Source of the DNA: Desulfobacterales bacterium
GTDB taxonomy: Bacteria > Desulfobacterota > Desulfobacteria > Desulfobacterales > SpSt-501
Assembly (NCBI GenBank): GCA_030834695.1
Contig: JAUQXK010000051.1
Coordinates: 1-64,000 of the forward strand
Direction: 5' to 3'
DNA: 64,000 nt
Shown: piece after piece, positions 42,585-51,500 of the stretch
How positions within the stretch are numbered: the first letter of the stretch is position 1
How the letters are laid out: each line of letters opens with the position of its first letter
Position numbers and translations under genes: made by a program
The notes under the pieces: generated by a model
The model's input: only the letters and a program-made list of their open reading frames with translations
Told to the model about the DNA's origin: nothing
Database searches by the model: none

Positions 42585-44339
42585 TCACCGCATCCGTGCA
42601 CACCAAGAAGCGTAGCGTAGGTTGCGCGCGCGCAGGTCGGCATGCGCTCCCCGATCAATCACTCGACCGTTTTCCATCACAACCACCTCATCCAAGCGTT
42701 CCATTCCGATCAACCGATGGGTGATCCAGAGGACGGTACGGCCAGTCGTGGCGTCCAGCAGCGACTCGACCAGCTCTGACTCGGTCCTGCGGTCGAGTCC
42801 CTCGGTCGGTTCGTCCAGGACCCAGATCGGCGCATCTCTCAAAACAGCCCGGGCCACGGCCAGCCGGCGTGCCTGGCCGGCCGATAGGAGCCGACCGGCT
42901 TCCCCGACCCAGGTATCGAGCCCATCCGGCAAACGGTCCACGAAATCGGCGAGGCGTGCGGCGGATAGCGCCCTTCGCAGCTCGGCATCGTCGGCATTCG
43001 GCCGGGCCATGAGCAGGTTCTCCCGAACGGTTGCGGAAAACAGATGGGACTGCTGGGAGACGACAACGACCGTCCGGCGCAAATCCGGCTCGCTCAGATT
43101 CCGGATGTCCGCACCGCCGATGCGGATGTGGCCGGTTGCCGGGTCGAAAAACCGCACCAGCAGGTTAACCAGGGTAGACTTGCCGGCACCGCTTTCCCCG
43201 ACGACGGCCATGCGCCGGCCCGCGGAAATGGTCAGGCTGACGTTCTCAAGCGCCCATGGAAGCTCCGGACCGTAGCGAAAGCTCACGCCGTCGAAATCGA
43301 CACCGCAGCGTTCGGGGAGGACCGTGCCGGAGGCAGCGTCAAAACGGACCGCGGGCTCGCATTCAACGATTTCGACCAGCCTGCCGCCCGCGGCCCGGGT
43401 GCGGCTTAGAAACTGATAAGCCGTCGGCAGGCCAAAGACACTTTCAAAGGCCGCCGCAATCGCCAGGGCCATGAATGCCAGGGTGTCGCCGGGCTGCTTC
43501 CCGGAAGCGACGAGCCCGCCGCCGAGGTAAAGTGCGGCCAGCACGGCGGCCCCGGAGAGCAGGTGCATTGTCGCCGCCGACATGCCGCGGATGCGTGCCA
43601 TGCGACCCTGACCGGCGATTAAGGCCGATTGGGCTCTTTGGACCCCCTCCCGATGCGGTTCGGCCGCTTCGAATAAGAGGATTTCCGCCAGTCCTTGAAA
43701 CTGCTCCACTGCGCGGATGCGCAGCTCAGCGGTTCGAATGGCGATCAGGCGGCCGGTCGGGCCGGCAATTTTAGCAGCACCGACGGAAACGCCGCCGCCG
43801 GCGAGCGCGAACAGGATCCAAAACGTCGCGGCGATCCAAACGTCAAAGGCGGCGAGCAAAAGATACGCAAGGATCGAAATCAGCAGGGCGACCGCGGCCG
43901 GAGAGAAGGCCCGTAGATACAGATTGTCCAGGGCTTCGATGTCGGCGACAATGCGGTTTAATAGGTCGCCGCTGCGGAAGCGCCACAGGCCCGAAGGGGC
44001 CAGCGGCTCAATCTGCCCGTAAAACCACACCCGCAGATCCGCCAGAACCCGCAGCGTGGCCTCGTGAGTGAGAACCCGCTCAGCGTAGCGCCCCGCCGTA
44101 CGCAGTATGGCGAAGATGCGAACCCCGATGCTCGGCATGAAGAAATTGAAAAGAACCGCCGTGGCCGGTGCCAGCCCGGCCGCCGCCGCAGCCGAAATAA
44201 ACCAGCCCGAAACGGACATGAGGCCGATGGCCGCCGCGGCCGCTGCCAATCCGGCCAGGGTGCCCAGGGCCAGTCGCGGAAGGTGCCGAGCGAAGACTCT
44301 CGCGAACGGCCGGAAGTCTCTTAGCGGCCCGGCCGTCAT
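42585..44339 (-). CDS. cydC: Heterodimeric thiol-exporting ABC transporter subunit CydC
   Basis: 584 residues. Six-helix exporter domain (about 15-310; SVSGWFISAAAAAGLAPATAVLFN and GVRIFAILRTAGRYAERVLTH are CydC signatures), then an ATPase domain with Walker A GESGAGKST, signature LSAGQARRLAVARA and Walker B IWVLDEPTEG. With CydD it exports cysteine/glutathione to the periplasm, needed to assemble cytochrome bd. Its start overlaps the cydD stop (ATGA at 44336-44339). The cydABX genes lie divergently, so one locus holds oxidase and maturation. Confidence 0.95.
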   Translation of the reverse strand: MTAGPLRDFRPFARVFARHLPRLALGTLAGLAAAAAAIGLMSVSGWFISAAAAAGLAPATAVLFNFFMPSIGVRIFAILRTAGRYAERVLTHEATLRVLADLRVWFYGQIEPLAPSGLWRFRSGDLLNRIVADIEALDNLYLRAFSPAAVALLISILAYLLLAAFDVWIAATFWILFALAGGGVSVGAAKIAGPTGRLIAIRTAELRIRAVEQFQGLAEILLFEAAEPHREGVQRAQSALIAGQGRMARIRGMSAATMHLLSGAAVLAALYLGGGLVASGKQPGDTLAFMALAIAAAFESVFGLPTAYQFLSRTRAAGGRLVEIVECEPAVRFDAASGTVLPERCGVDFDGVSFRYGPELPWALENVSLTISAGRRMAVVGESGAGKSTLVNLLVRFFDPATGHIRIGGADIRNLSEPDLRRTVVVVSQQSHLFSATVRENLLMARPNADDAELRRALSAARLADFVDRLPDGLDTWVGEAGRLLSAGQARRLAVARAVLRDAPIWVLDEPTEGLDRRTESELVESLLDATTGRTVLWITHRLIGMERLDEVVVMENGRVIDRGAHADLRARNLRYASWCARMR

Positions 44340-46141
44340 GAGTCGGCACCTCCAGGGTGAGGGCCTGCCAGCCTTTGGAACGGACCGCCGGCAGCCAGGA
44401 GTTCATCCGGACCTCCCGATTCGATGATCCGCCCATCCTCCAGCACCTCGATGCGATCGGCTCGGTGGATGTCGGCCAGGCGATGGGTTACCATCAGAAC
44501 GGTGCGGCCGCGGCGATAGGACTCGATCGCGCCAAGTACCAGGCGCTCGGTGTCCGCATCCAACCCGGAGAAGGGCTCATCCAGAAGGAGCACCGGCGCA
44601 TTTTTGAGAAACACGCGTCCCACGGCCACGCGCTGGGCTTCTCCGCGCGAAAGCCCCAGCCCCTGTTCTCCGACGAGGGTATCCAGCCCAAGGGGGAGCC
44701 GGTCCGCAAAGCTCAGCACGCCGGCCGCCCGGGCAGCAGCGATGATTTCAGCGTCACCGGCATCGGGCCGCCCCATGCGCAGATTGTCGCGAAGGGTCCC
44801 GTGAAATAGAACCGGGTCCTGGCCGATCCAGCCAATCTGCCGCTGCCACCAGGCCGGGTCGATTTCGTTCAGGGGAGCGCTGTTGACGAGGATTTCCCCC
44901 TGATCCGGCCGGACGAATCCCAACAGAAGAAAGAGGAGCGTTGATTTGCCGGCGCCGCTGCCGCCGACCAGGGCGGTATGGCGGCCGGGGAATAGATCTA
45001 AACCGACCCCCTTGAGCGCGGGCCGTCGGCCGTCGTCGTAGCTGAAATGCAGGCCCTGGCATTGAATGTGGATCCCGCGGGCGCCCGTCGGACGCAACGC
45101 ACCTCCGGATATGCCCGGAAGCGGCGCTTCCAGAAGCATCCGGATGGAGTCGGCCGCTGCCAGGGCCTGGGCACGCACGTGGTAGTGCGCGCCGAGATCG
45201 CGCAGGGGCAGAAAAAATTCCGGTGCCAGCAGTAGGATGAACAGGCCGTCGGCCAGGATCAGCGGCCGGCCGTAGGTGCCGAAACTGAAATACCCGAGGT
45301 AGCTCATGCCCAGATAGACGGCCGCCAGTGCGATGGACAGGGAGGCGAAAAATTCAAGCACCGCGGAAGAAACGAAGGCAACCCGCAGGACGCTCATGGT
45401 GCGTCGGCGGAAGTCGTCGGAGCGATGGGCGATGCGTTCAGCCTCCTCGCGGCTGCGGCCGAATAGCTTGAGGGTCGCCAATCCCTGCAGCACATCGAGG
45501 AAATGGGCGCTCATGCGGGCCAGGGCCTGAAAATGGCGCTGGCTGATGTTCTCCGCTCCCATCCCCACCAAGATCGTAAAAATCGGGATCAGGGGTGCAG
45601 TCGCGAGCAGCAGCCCCGCGGCCGCCCAACTCAGGGGAAAGACCGCAGCTGCTATGGTCAGCGGAAGCAGGACGACCAGCGCCAACTGCGGGAGATACAG
45701 GGCATAGAAATCCTGCAGCGCCTCGATCTGCTCCACCCAGACACTGGTCAGGGCACCGGTGCGCTCCCCGCGGGTAAATGCCGGCCCCCGTGCGGTGATC
45801 CGCTCCAGCAGCCGCAGGCGCACCTGGGCCCGGACCCTTTCGCCGGCCGAAAAAGCACTGATCTCCTTGAGCCAGGCCAGGGCCGCACGCAGCAGGACGG
45901 CGGCCGCAAAAGATGCGAAGGCGTCGGCCAGGGACTCGCGCGGCCGGGCATCGATGAAAAGCGCATGAATGATTTGAGACAAAAAGAAAGCTTGGGCGAT
46001 GACGGCAAGCCCCCCCAGCCAGCCCAGGGCCACGGTGCGGATCATGGCACCGCGCGCCAGACGGGTTTGGGCATATAGCCAACGTCGAGATGGAAGGGTA
46101 TCGACCGCCATGTCAAAATCGTTGACAATTCCGATAGGCAT
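44336..46141 (-). CDS. cydD: Heterodimeric thiol-exporting ABC transporter subunit CydD
   Basis: 601 residues. Exporter domain with CydD features (LPQLALVVLLPLTIAAAVFPLSW, then GRSREEAERIAHRSDDFRRRTMSVLRVAF) and ATPase domain with GGSGAGKST, signature LSRGEAQRVAVGRV and LLLDEPFSGLD. Partner of CydC. ATG 46141 or 46111 may be the start; neither has a clear ribosome site. Confidence 0.95.
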   Translation of the reverse strand: MPIGIVNDFDMAVDTLPSRRWLYAQTRLARGAMIRTVALGWLGGLAVIAQAFFLSQIIHALFIDARPRESLADAFASFAAAVLLRAALAWLKEISAFSAGERVRAQVRLRLLERITARGPAFTRGERTGALTSVWVEQIEALQDFYALYLPQLALVVLLPLTIAAAVFPLSWAAAGLLLATAPLIPIFTILVGMGAENISQRHFQALARMSAHFLDVLQGLATLKLFGRSREEAERIAHRSDDFRRRTMSVLRVAFVSSAVLEFFASLSIALAAVYLGMSYLGYFSFGTYGRPLILADGLFILLLAPEFFLPLRDLGAHYHVRAQALAAADSIRMLLEAPLPGISGGALRPTGARGIHIQCQGLHFSYDDGRRPALKGVGLDLFPGRHTALVGGSGAGKSTLLFLLLGFVRPDQGEILVNSAPLNEIDPAWWQRQIGWIGQDPVLFHGTLRDNLRMGRPDAGDAEIIAAARAAGVLSFADRLPLGLDTLVGEQGLGLSRGEAQRVAVGRVFLKNAPVLLLDEPFSGLDADTERLVLGAIESYRRGRTVLMVTHRLADIHRADRIEVLEDGRIIESGGPDELLAAGGPFQRLAGPHPGGADS

Positions 46142-46181
46142 CAGCTATCGAAAGCTATTACCTGTCCCGAAATAGTACCCC

Positions 46182-46244
46182 GTCATGCCGGGCTTGACCC
46201 GGCATCCAGAAAGCAACTGGATTCCGGCCTCCGCCGGGATGACA
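46182..46244. repeat. Palindromic repeat, GTCATTCCGGC family, copy 3
   Basis: Begins GTCATGCCGGGCTTGACCC and ends CCGCCGGGATGAC, with two inner hairpins. Its flanks (AATAGTACC before it, GAGACGATTAATAA after it) resemble those after copy 4, so the element is longer than the core. Confidence 0.75.
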
Positions 46245-46357
46245 GACTTGGGGCTATTATGAGACGATTAATAAGAAAATCGTAACACAAAGCGGCTGGG
46301 GCAACCGGCCCGGCCGGGCTGATTCTGATAAACGCTGTTTTCGGCGCATTTGCAAGC

Positions 46358-46385
46358 AAAAAGCCCGTTGCCCGAGGGGCTTTTT
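46358..46385 (+). terminator. Terminator-like hairpin in the cydA leader
   Basis: AAAAAGCCC pairs perfectly with GGGCTTTTT around a short loop, 91 bases before the cydA start, with no + strand gene upstream. It may be an attenuator or may end a short RNA. Confidence 0.55.
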
Positions 46386-46476
46386 AATCCTTACTCTTTT
46401 TGCGGGAGCGGCGCCTGTATCCGGCGATAGCCGGGGACTCCAGCCGCGAAACCAGAAGCCACCAAGGAGCCTGTCC

Positions 46477-48045
46477 ATGTTCGCTCTGCCCACCGAAACC
46501 CTCGTCGAATTGTCCCGCTGGCAGTTTGCGTTGACCGCCATGTATCATTTCATCATGGTGCCGCTCACGCTGGGCCTGTCCTGGATCCTGTTCATCATGG
46601 AGTCGGTCTACGTGATGACCGGCAAAGAAATCTACAAGGACATGACCCGGTTCTGGGGCAAGCTCTTCGGCATCAACTTCGCTCTGGGAGTGACCACCGG
46701 CATCACCATGGAGTTCCAGTTCGGCACCAACTGGGCCTATTACTCGCACTACGTCGGCGACATTTTCGGGGCGCCGCTGGCCATCGAAGGCCTCATGGCC
46801 TTTTTCCTGGAATCCACCTTCGTCGGGTTGTTCTTCTTCGGCTGGAACCGGTTGAGCAAGCAGGCCCATCTGCTGACGACCTTCCTGGTGGCGCTGGGCT
46901 CCAACCTCTCGGCTCTGTGGATCCTGGTGGCCAATGCCTGGATGCAGAACCCGGTGGGCGCGGAGTTCAACCCCGCCACGATGCGCATGGAACTCACGAG
47001 CTTCGCCGACCTGTTCTTCAATCCGGTGGCCCAGGTCAAGTTCGTGCACACCGTTGGCGCCGGCTACGTGACCGCCTCGATGTTCGTGCTGGGGGTGAGT
47101 TCGCTCTACCTCCTGAAGGGACGGGACCCGGCCTTTGCGCGGCGATCGTTTGCGGTGGCCGTTGGGTTCGGCCTAGCCTCGGTCTGCTCGGTCATCGTGC
47201 TGGGCGACGAGAGCGGTTACGAGGTGGGGCAGGTGCAGAAGGTCAAGCTCGCCACCATGGAGGCTGCCTGGGAAACCGAGCCGCCGCCGGCATCTTTCAC
47301 GATTTTCGGTTTGCCGGACCAGGAGGCCCAAACCACGCGCGCCGAGATCAAGGTCCCCTGGGCCGGCGGCCTCATCGTGACGCGCTCGTTGGACAAGCCC
47401 ATCAAAGGGGTCAAAGAGCTGATTCAGGAAAGCGAAGTTCGCATTGAGAAGGGCATGCAGGCCTACGGGCTGCTCCAGAAGCTTCGCGCGGGCGAGAGCT
47501 CGCCGGAGCTGCTCAAGGAGTTCAGCCGCCTCAAACCGCATCTGGGCTACGGCCTGCTCTTGAAGGGCTACACTCCCCACGTCACCGACGCCACCCCCGA
47601 GCAGATCCATCGTGCGGCCATGGACACCATCCCGAATGTGGGGGTCATGTTTTGGAGCTTTCGCATCATGGTGGGCCTGGGTTTCTACATGCTGGCACTG
47701 GTCGCGGTCTCCTTTTATTTCTGCGCCAAGCGAGTGTTTCACCAGAAGCGCTGGCTGCTGAAGACGATCGTGTTCAGCATGCCGGCCCCCTGGATTGCGG
47801 CGGAACTGGGCTGGATCGTGGCTGAGTACGGGCGCCAGCCCTGGACCATCGGCGAAGTCCTGCCGACCGCCCTCTCGACCTCCACCTTGTCAACGGGAGA
47901 CCTGATCGGCAGCATTGCCGCAGTGGTGCTGCTCTACACGGCGTTTATGATTGCCGCGGCGTATCTCATGGTGAAGTTCGTGCGTTTAGGTCCCAGCAGC
48001 CTGCACACCGGGCGTTACCACTTTGAACACGGCCACGCGGCCTGA
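46477..48045 (+). CDS. cydA: Cytochrome bd oxidase subunit I
   Basis: 522 residues, AAGGAG upstream. Nine-helix quinol oxidase subunit. Family blocks: [20 protein letters not shown] with heme ligand H24, [21 protein letters not shown] and [12 protein letters not shown] with conserved glutamates, the Q-loop (about 250-370, long type) and [21 protein letters not shown]. Reduces oxygen to water with quinol; in an anaerobe its main job is probably oxygen removal. Followed by cydB after 27 bases. Confidence 0.98.
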   Translation: MFALPTETLVELSRWQFALTAMYHFIMVPLTLGLSWILFIMESVYVMTGKEIYKDMTRFWGKLFGINFALGVTTGITMEFQFGTNWAYYSHYVGDIFGAPLAIEGLMAFFLESTFVGLFFFGWNRLSKQAHLLTTFLVALGSNLSALWILVANAWMQNPVGAEFNPATMRMELTSFADLFFNPVAQVKFVHTVGAGYVTASMFVLGVSSLYLLKGRDPAFARRSFAVAVGFGLASVCSVIVLGDESGYEVGQVQKVKLATMEAAWETEPPPASFTIFGLPDQEAQTTRAEIKVPWAGGLIVTRSLDKPIKGVKELIQESEVRIEKGMQAYGLLQKLRAGESSPELLKEFSRLKPHLGYGLLLKGYTPHVTDATPEQIHRAAMDTIPNVGVMFWSFRIMVGLGFYMLALVAVSFYFCAKRVFHQKRWLLKTIVFSMPAPWIAAELGWIVAEYGRQPWTIGEVLPTALSTSTLSTGDLIGSIAAVVLLYTAFMIAAAYLMVKFVRLGPSSLHTGRYHFEHGHAA

Positions 48046-48072
48046 TCCGCCTTTTGGAGGAGGACCCATCCG

Positions 48073-49221
48073 ATGCCCATACTGTTCGACTATTTCACGC
48101 TTAAAATCATCTGGTGGCTGCTCGTGGGGGTGTTGCTCATCGGGTTTGCCGTCATGGACGGCTTTGATCTGGGGGTGGGAACGCTCCTGCCTTTCGTGGC
48201 CCGTACGGACGACGAGCGGCGTGTGCTGATCAACAGCATCGGCCCCACCTGGGAAGGCAACCAGGTCTGGTTCATCACCGGCGGGGGGGCGCTGTTCGCG
48301 GCCTGGCCCCTGGTCTACTCGGCAGCCTTCTCGGGCTTTTACTGGGCGCTTTTGCTCGTGCTCTTCGCGCTGTTCTTCCGCCCGGTGGGCTTCGAGTACC
48401 GCAGCAAGCTCAGCGACCCGCGCTGGCGCAGCGCCTGGGACTGGGGGCTTTTCGTAGGCGGCGCCGTGCCGTCTCTGGTCTTCGGGGTGGCCTTCGGGAA
48501 CCTGCTGCAGGGGGTGCCGTTCGCGTTTGACGACATGCTGCGCCCGTATTACAGCGGCGGCTTCTTCGGCCTGCTCAACCCCTTCGGGCTGCTTACGGGC
48601 GTGGTGAGCTTGGCGATGCTCGTCATGCACGGAGCGGTCTACCTGCAGATGCGCACCGAGGGTGCGATCGCCCAACGGGCGCGGGGCGCTGTGCGCATCT
48701 TCGCCATCGTCTTCATTCTGGCTTTTGTTCTGGCCGGGATCTGGCAGGCATACGGGATCGAGGGCTTCCGCATCGTGACCAGCCCCGACCCCGGCACCTC
48801 CTTCAGCCCGCTCGCCAAGAAGGTGGAAAGGGCGGCCGGCGCGTGGATGGCCACCTATGCCGGCCATCCCTGGATGTGGCTGGCGCCGGTGCTGGCGGTG
48901 GGCGGCGGGCTGCTGGCGCTGCTGCTGTCGTCCGCCGGCCGCGGCGGGGCGGCCTTCGTCTTCAGCGCGGCGGCCCTGGCCGGCACGATCCTGACGGCCG
49001 GGTTCGCCATGTTCCCGTTCGTCATGCCGTCTAGCGCGCTTCCCAACGCGAGCCTGACCGTTTACGACGCCGTCTCGAGCCACCGCACGCTGAACATCAT
49101 GTTCGTCGCCGTGGCGCTCTTCCTGCCGATCGTCCTGCTCTACACGAGCTGGGTCTACCGTGTGCTGCGGGGGAAAGTGACCGAGAAGCGGATCCAGGAG
49201 GAAACGCACTCGGTGTATTAG
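48073..49221 (+). CDS. cydB: Cytochrome bd oxidase subunit II
   Basis: 382 residues, GGAGGAGG upstream. Eight to nine helices; signature blocks are FAVMDGFDLGVGTLLPF near residue 25, GPTWEGNQVWFITGGGALFAAWP, FRPVGFEYRSK and SLTVYDAVSSHRTL (as ASLTVYDAVSS). Partner of CydA. CydX follows after 210 bases that contain a repeat. Confidence 0.98.
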   Translation: MPILFDYFTLKIIWWLLVGVLLIGFAVMDGFDLGVGTLLPFVARTDDERRVLINSIGPTWEGNQVWFITGGGALFAAWPLVYSAAFSGFYWALLLVLFALFFRPVGFEYRSKLSDPRWRSAWDWGLFVGGAVPSLVFGVAFGNLLQGVPFAFDDMLRPYYSGGFFGLLNPFGLLTGVVSLAMLVMHGAVYLQMRTEGAIAQRARGAVRIFAIVFILAFVLAGIWQAYGIEGFRIVTSPDPGTSFSPLAKKVERAAGAWMATYAGHPWMWLAPVLAVGGGLLALLLSSAGRGGAAFVFSAAALAGTILTAGFAMFPFVMPSSALPNASLTVYDAVSSHRTLNIMFVAVALFLPIVLLYTSWVYRVLRGKVTEKRIQEETHSVY

Positions 49222-49269
49222 ATTGAAGGCAAGTTATGACTCGCCGGACCAATGCCCCATGGGGGAACG

Positions 49270-49314
49270 AAATCCTCTTTCGCCCCCTTTAGCAAAGGGG
49301 CATGGGGGGATTTT
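49270..49314. repeat. Palindromic repeat, AAATCCCCC family, copy 2
   Basis: CGCCCCCTTTAGCAAAGGGGC core with AAATCCT at the left end and GGGGGGATTTT at the right. Separates cydB from cydX. Confidence 0.7.
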
Positions 49315-49431
49315 GGATTGGACCGAAAAATTTTACAAGTCCGACATCCTGGGCCGCAAGCAGATGCTTTATCGGGAGCCGGGCTACGACCCACTTCAAT
49401 AAGAAAGCATTATCGATACGGGAGGCTCTAT

Positions 49432-49539
49432 ATGTGGTACTTCACCTGGATTTTAGGCGTGCTGCTCGCCTGCGCCTTCGGCATTATCAACGTCATGTGG
49501 ATGGAGTCGGAGGAAATGCTAGGCAAGGATAAAGACTAA
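49432..49539 (+). CDS. cydX: Cytochrome bd oxidase small subunit CydX (YbgT)
   Basis: 35 residues from ATG 49432 with GGGAGG six bases upstream. The peptide begins MWYFTWILGVLLACAFGIIN and ends with the acidic ESEEMLGKDKD tail, the standard CydX pattern: one transmembrane helix starting with aromatic residues and a charged tail. Needed for stability of the CydAB oxidase. The longer frame running back to 49252 crosses a repeat and is not coding. Confidence 0.93.
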   Translation: MWYFTWILGVLLACAFGIINVMWMESEEMLGKDKD

Positions 49540-49650
49540 TTGGGCCAAGACCCTCGAAAGGGGAAAGTTCCATCTGGATTGTGATGGAATTACCTGTCCA
49601 TCCTCCTTTGGGCTGACAGCATATTCTTCAGCCCCCTTCCCAATTCAACT

Positions 49651-49806
49651 TCAGTCCATTCCGCCACCGATGCTTCCCGTATCGACGAACGCGTCATGGC
49701 CGGCGAGGCGCAAGGCATATCCGAGCGCATGCGCGACGAACAGCGTGTCGGCGCGCTGGTAGGAGACGAAGACGTTGGAGCGTTTCACAAGACGTGTGTT
49801 TTTCAC
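49651..49806 (-). pseudogene. Truncated TIR-domain remnant
   Basis: An ORF of 51 residues starting at a GTG (49806) that overlaps the stop of the preceding ORF (TAGTG). It reads SNVFVSYQRADTLFVAHAL, then GYALRLAGHDAFVDTGSIG before the stop. This is the first strand, helix and BB-loop of a TIR domain (VFVSY..D and F.D..SI), but a full TIR domain needs about 130 residues. No continuation was found in other frames by eye. Probably a degraded immune or signalling gene. Too short for the usual gene length cut-off. Confidence 0.55.
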
Positions 49807-50129
49807 TACAACTTCCGCTTCGGCAGACGAATTACGTTGGGGTTGGATGTGGCTTCCTGTTTCGGCTCCGACGCGTGGCGCAAGAGCTGCGGGGAAACGG
49901 TCCAGCGCTGGCCGGAATCGGTAATCACCGTCACCGTCTTCTGGTTGTGCCGGGTGACCACGCCCATCTGGAGTGGATGGCCGGCGGGCTCAAATTCGAC
50001 CCGCTCTCCGATCCTGAACTCGAGCATCTCAACGTGAACTACCAAAGGGACGCCCGTGCATTCATGCAATTTACGATTTTTCAAAAACCAGTCCATCAGT
50101 GGCGGCGACTCGTTCTCCCCGTTGCACAC
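49806..50129 (-). CDS. Hypothetical protein with SH3-like domain, possibly a gene fragment
   Basis: 107 residues from a GTG; ATGs at residues 12 and 35 are alternative starts. The second half (RIGERVEFEPAGHPLQMGVV, then TRHNQKTVTVITDSGQRWTVSPQLLR) looks like a small SH3-like barrel often found as a tail on other proteins. No ribosome site is obvious and an in-frame stop lies just upstream, so it could be the 3' end of a decayed gene. The TIR remnant follows directly. Confidence 0.5.
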   Translation of the reverse strand: MCNGENESPPLMDWFLKNRKLHECTGVPLVVHVEMLEFRIGERVEFEPAGHPLQMGVVTRHNQKTVTVITDSGQRWTVSPQLLRHASEPKQEATSNPNVIRLPKRKL

Positions 50130-50413
50130 ACCGGCTCGCCGCCGATGGACTCAAGCTCATCTTTTCACCGGCCTCGGTATTAGAAAGTACCTTCCGAATT
50201 GCCTATTCGGCTCTCTAACCCAAATGACCACTTTTCTTTTGCTCATGAAGTCTATGAATTTATCGTCATAGTTTCAAGGAAGTCGATTTTAAAATCCCCC
50301 CGTCCCCTTTGGCAAAGGGGGACACCGAGGGAAGTATGCTTGTGGATTTCGTTGCCGAGCAGGATGGCGCTGCGCGTCATAACCCGCTTCTTACGAGGTC
50401 ATCAATCTTCCGG
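50130..50413. other. Non-coding stretch with a palindromic repeat
   Basis: 284 bases between the SH3-like ORF and the TIGR04076 gene. Holds the third AAATCCCCC-type repeat; otherwise nothing recognised. Confidence 0.4.
50291..50332. repeat. Palindromic repeat, AAATCCCCC family, copy 3
   Basis: AAAATCCCCCCGTCCCCTTT, then GGCAAAGGGGGACACCGAGGG. Matches the reverse complement of copy 1 well. Confidence 0.7.
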
Positions 50414-50692
50414 CTACCCGCGCGGAAAGCGTTTCAGCCACATGGTCACCTGATTGTGGGGGTCCGGACACTTGAGCTCGATGGCGTCTCCTTCCCACCA
50501 GGGGAGATTCCCCCCGAACTGGAAGGTGCTCAGGCTGGGGAAGATGTCATGGTAGAACCAGCCGCACAATCCGCCGGTGTTGTAACAGCTGATTTCGAAC
50601 GTTTCGCCCACCCGGTGCCCCGATCCGCATTCGCCCTTGACGCCCGTGATGGTCGCCTGTACCCGGTAGCCGATTCCAGGATCTTGCGCCAT
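50414..50692 (-). CDS. TIGR04076 family protein
   Basis: 92 residues from ATG 50692 with AAAGGAGA upstream; the longer frame overlaps the methyltransferase. The pattern VQATITGVKGECGSGHRVGE, FEIS, GLCGWFYHDIFPSL, FGGNLPWW and KCPDPHNQVTMWLKR matches TIGR04076, a small family with conserved cysteines common in anaerobes. Function unknown. Ends the ABC/methyltransferase gene run. Confidence 0.87.
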   Translation of the reverse strand: MAQDPGIGYRVQATITGVKGECGSGHRVGETFEISCYNTGGLCGWFYHDIFPSLSTFQFGGNLPWWEGDAIELKCPDPHNQVTMWLKRFPRG

Positions 50693-50711
50693 GATGTCTC
50701 CTTTCGTTCCG

Positions 50712-51443
50712 TCAAAGAAAACCCTTCTTCCCGCCGAAAGCTGCAAAACAGGAATTCTTGTGCAGCAAATCCACCTCGACAAAACCGACCCGGCGCAGGA
50801 GGTCCATTTGATAGGTCACCGGCCGCGGCGAGTCCTCCCGGTCGATGTAGTCGAATACCTTGCGCCGGTATTCCTCACCTTGCAGGGATTCCAGGTAAGC
50901 CCCGTAGCGCGCCCACATCAGATCCTGAACCCCGCTTATTTCGTGAGCCACCAGATCGGTGATCCAGACGCTGCCGCCGGGAGCGGTGAGGTTGAAGATT
51001 TTGCGGAAGGCCGCCTCCCAGTCGCAGTCGTCCCGCAGGTGGTGCAGCACCGCCGCCGCCACGATTACGTCATAGCGGCCTGCGGGCAGATCGAGCGTTC
51101 GAAAATCTCCCTGGAGGATCGCAGTCCGGCCGTGGTTGACTGCACCGACCCGTTCGCGGGCGCGCTCGAGCATGGGGCCGCTCAGGTCCACCAGGCAGCA
51201 GTCCAGTGGATTCACATGCTGCAGGAGCTTGAGGGTGTTATTGCCGGCGCCGCAGCCGATGTCGAGAACGCTGCGGATCGGGTGGGTTACGGCAAGCGCC
51301 GCCCGCGTGATTAGCTCCATCGCCAACGGCGCGTCCACCGTGGCCTGCTGGCCCGTTTCGAGATTGGAGAACCGCTCGACGTCGGCATCGAAGCGCAGAC
51401 GGATGTCCTCGATGGAAGACTTGTGCTCAGTCGGGGTCGTCAT
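50712..51443 (-). CDS. Class I SAM-dependent methyltransferase
   Basis: 243 residues. SAM motif I is SVLDIGCGAGNNTLKLL near residue 60; motif II VDLSGPMLERARER; DVIVAAAVLHHLRDD and APGGSVWITDLVAHE complete the class I fold. The substrate is unknown. The start lies directly after a hairpin (51452-51477), with no visible ribosome site. Confidence 0.9.
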   Translation of the reverse strand: MTTPTEHKSSIEDIRLRFDADVERFSNLETGQQATVDAPLAMELITRAALAVTHPIRSVLDIGCGAGNNTLKLLQHVNPLDCCLVDLSGPMLERARERVGAVNHGRTAILQGDFRTLDLPAGRYDVIVAAAVLHHLRDDCDWEAAFRKIFNLTAPGGSVWITDLVAHEISGVQDLMWARYGAYLESLQGEEYRRKVFDYIDREDSPRPVTYQMDLLRRVGFVEVDLLHKNSCFAAFGGKKGFL

Positions 51444-51451
51444 TGAAAACC

Positions 51452-51477
51452 GCGGCCGGCGGTGCGTCGCCGGCCGC
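51452..51477 (-). terminator. Perfect hairpin between the sugar ABC operon and the methyltransferase
   Basis: GCGGCCGGCG pairs with CGCCGGCCGC around a six-base loop, followed on the minus strand by GGTTTTC. May end or dampen transcription after the binding-protein gene. Confidence 0.6.
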
Positions 51478-51500
51478 TCCTGGGTTCGAGTTGCTCGACC

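Larger units (their letters stand above)
46142..46476. other. Divergent cydD-cydA intergenic region
   Basis: 335 bases. Contains repeat copy 3 (46182-46244) and a terminator-like hairpin at 46358-46385. GGGCAAC near 46298-46304 is complementary to GTTGCCC in the hairpin loop. No ORF is seen. Confidence 0.45.

Noticed and set aside
47986-49209. 407-residue minus-strand ORF opposite cydB
   Set aside because: Shadow of cydB; arginine/histidine/glutamine-rich with no motif.
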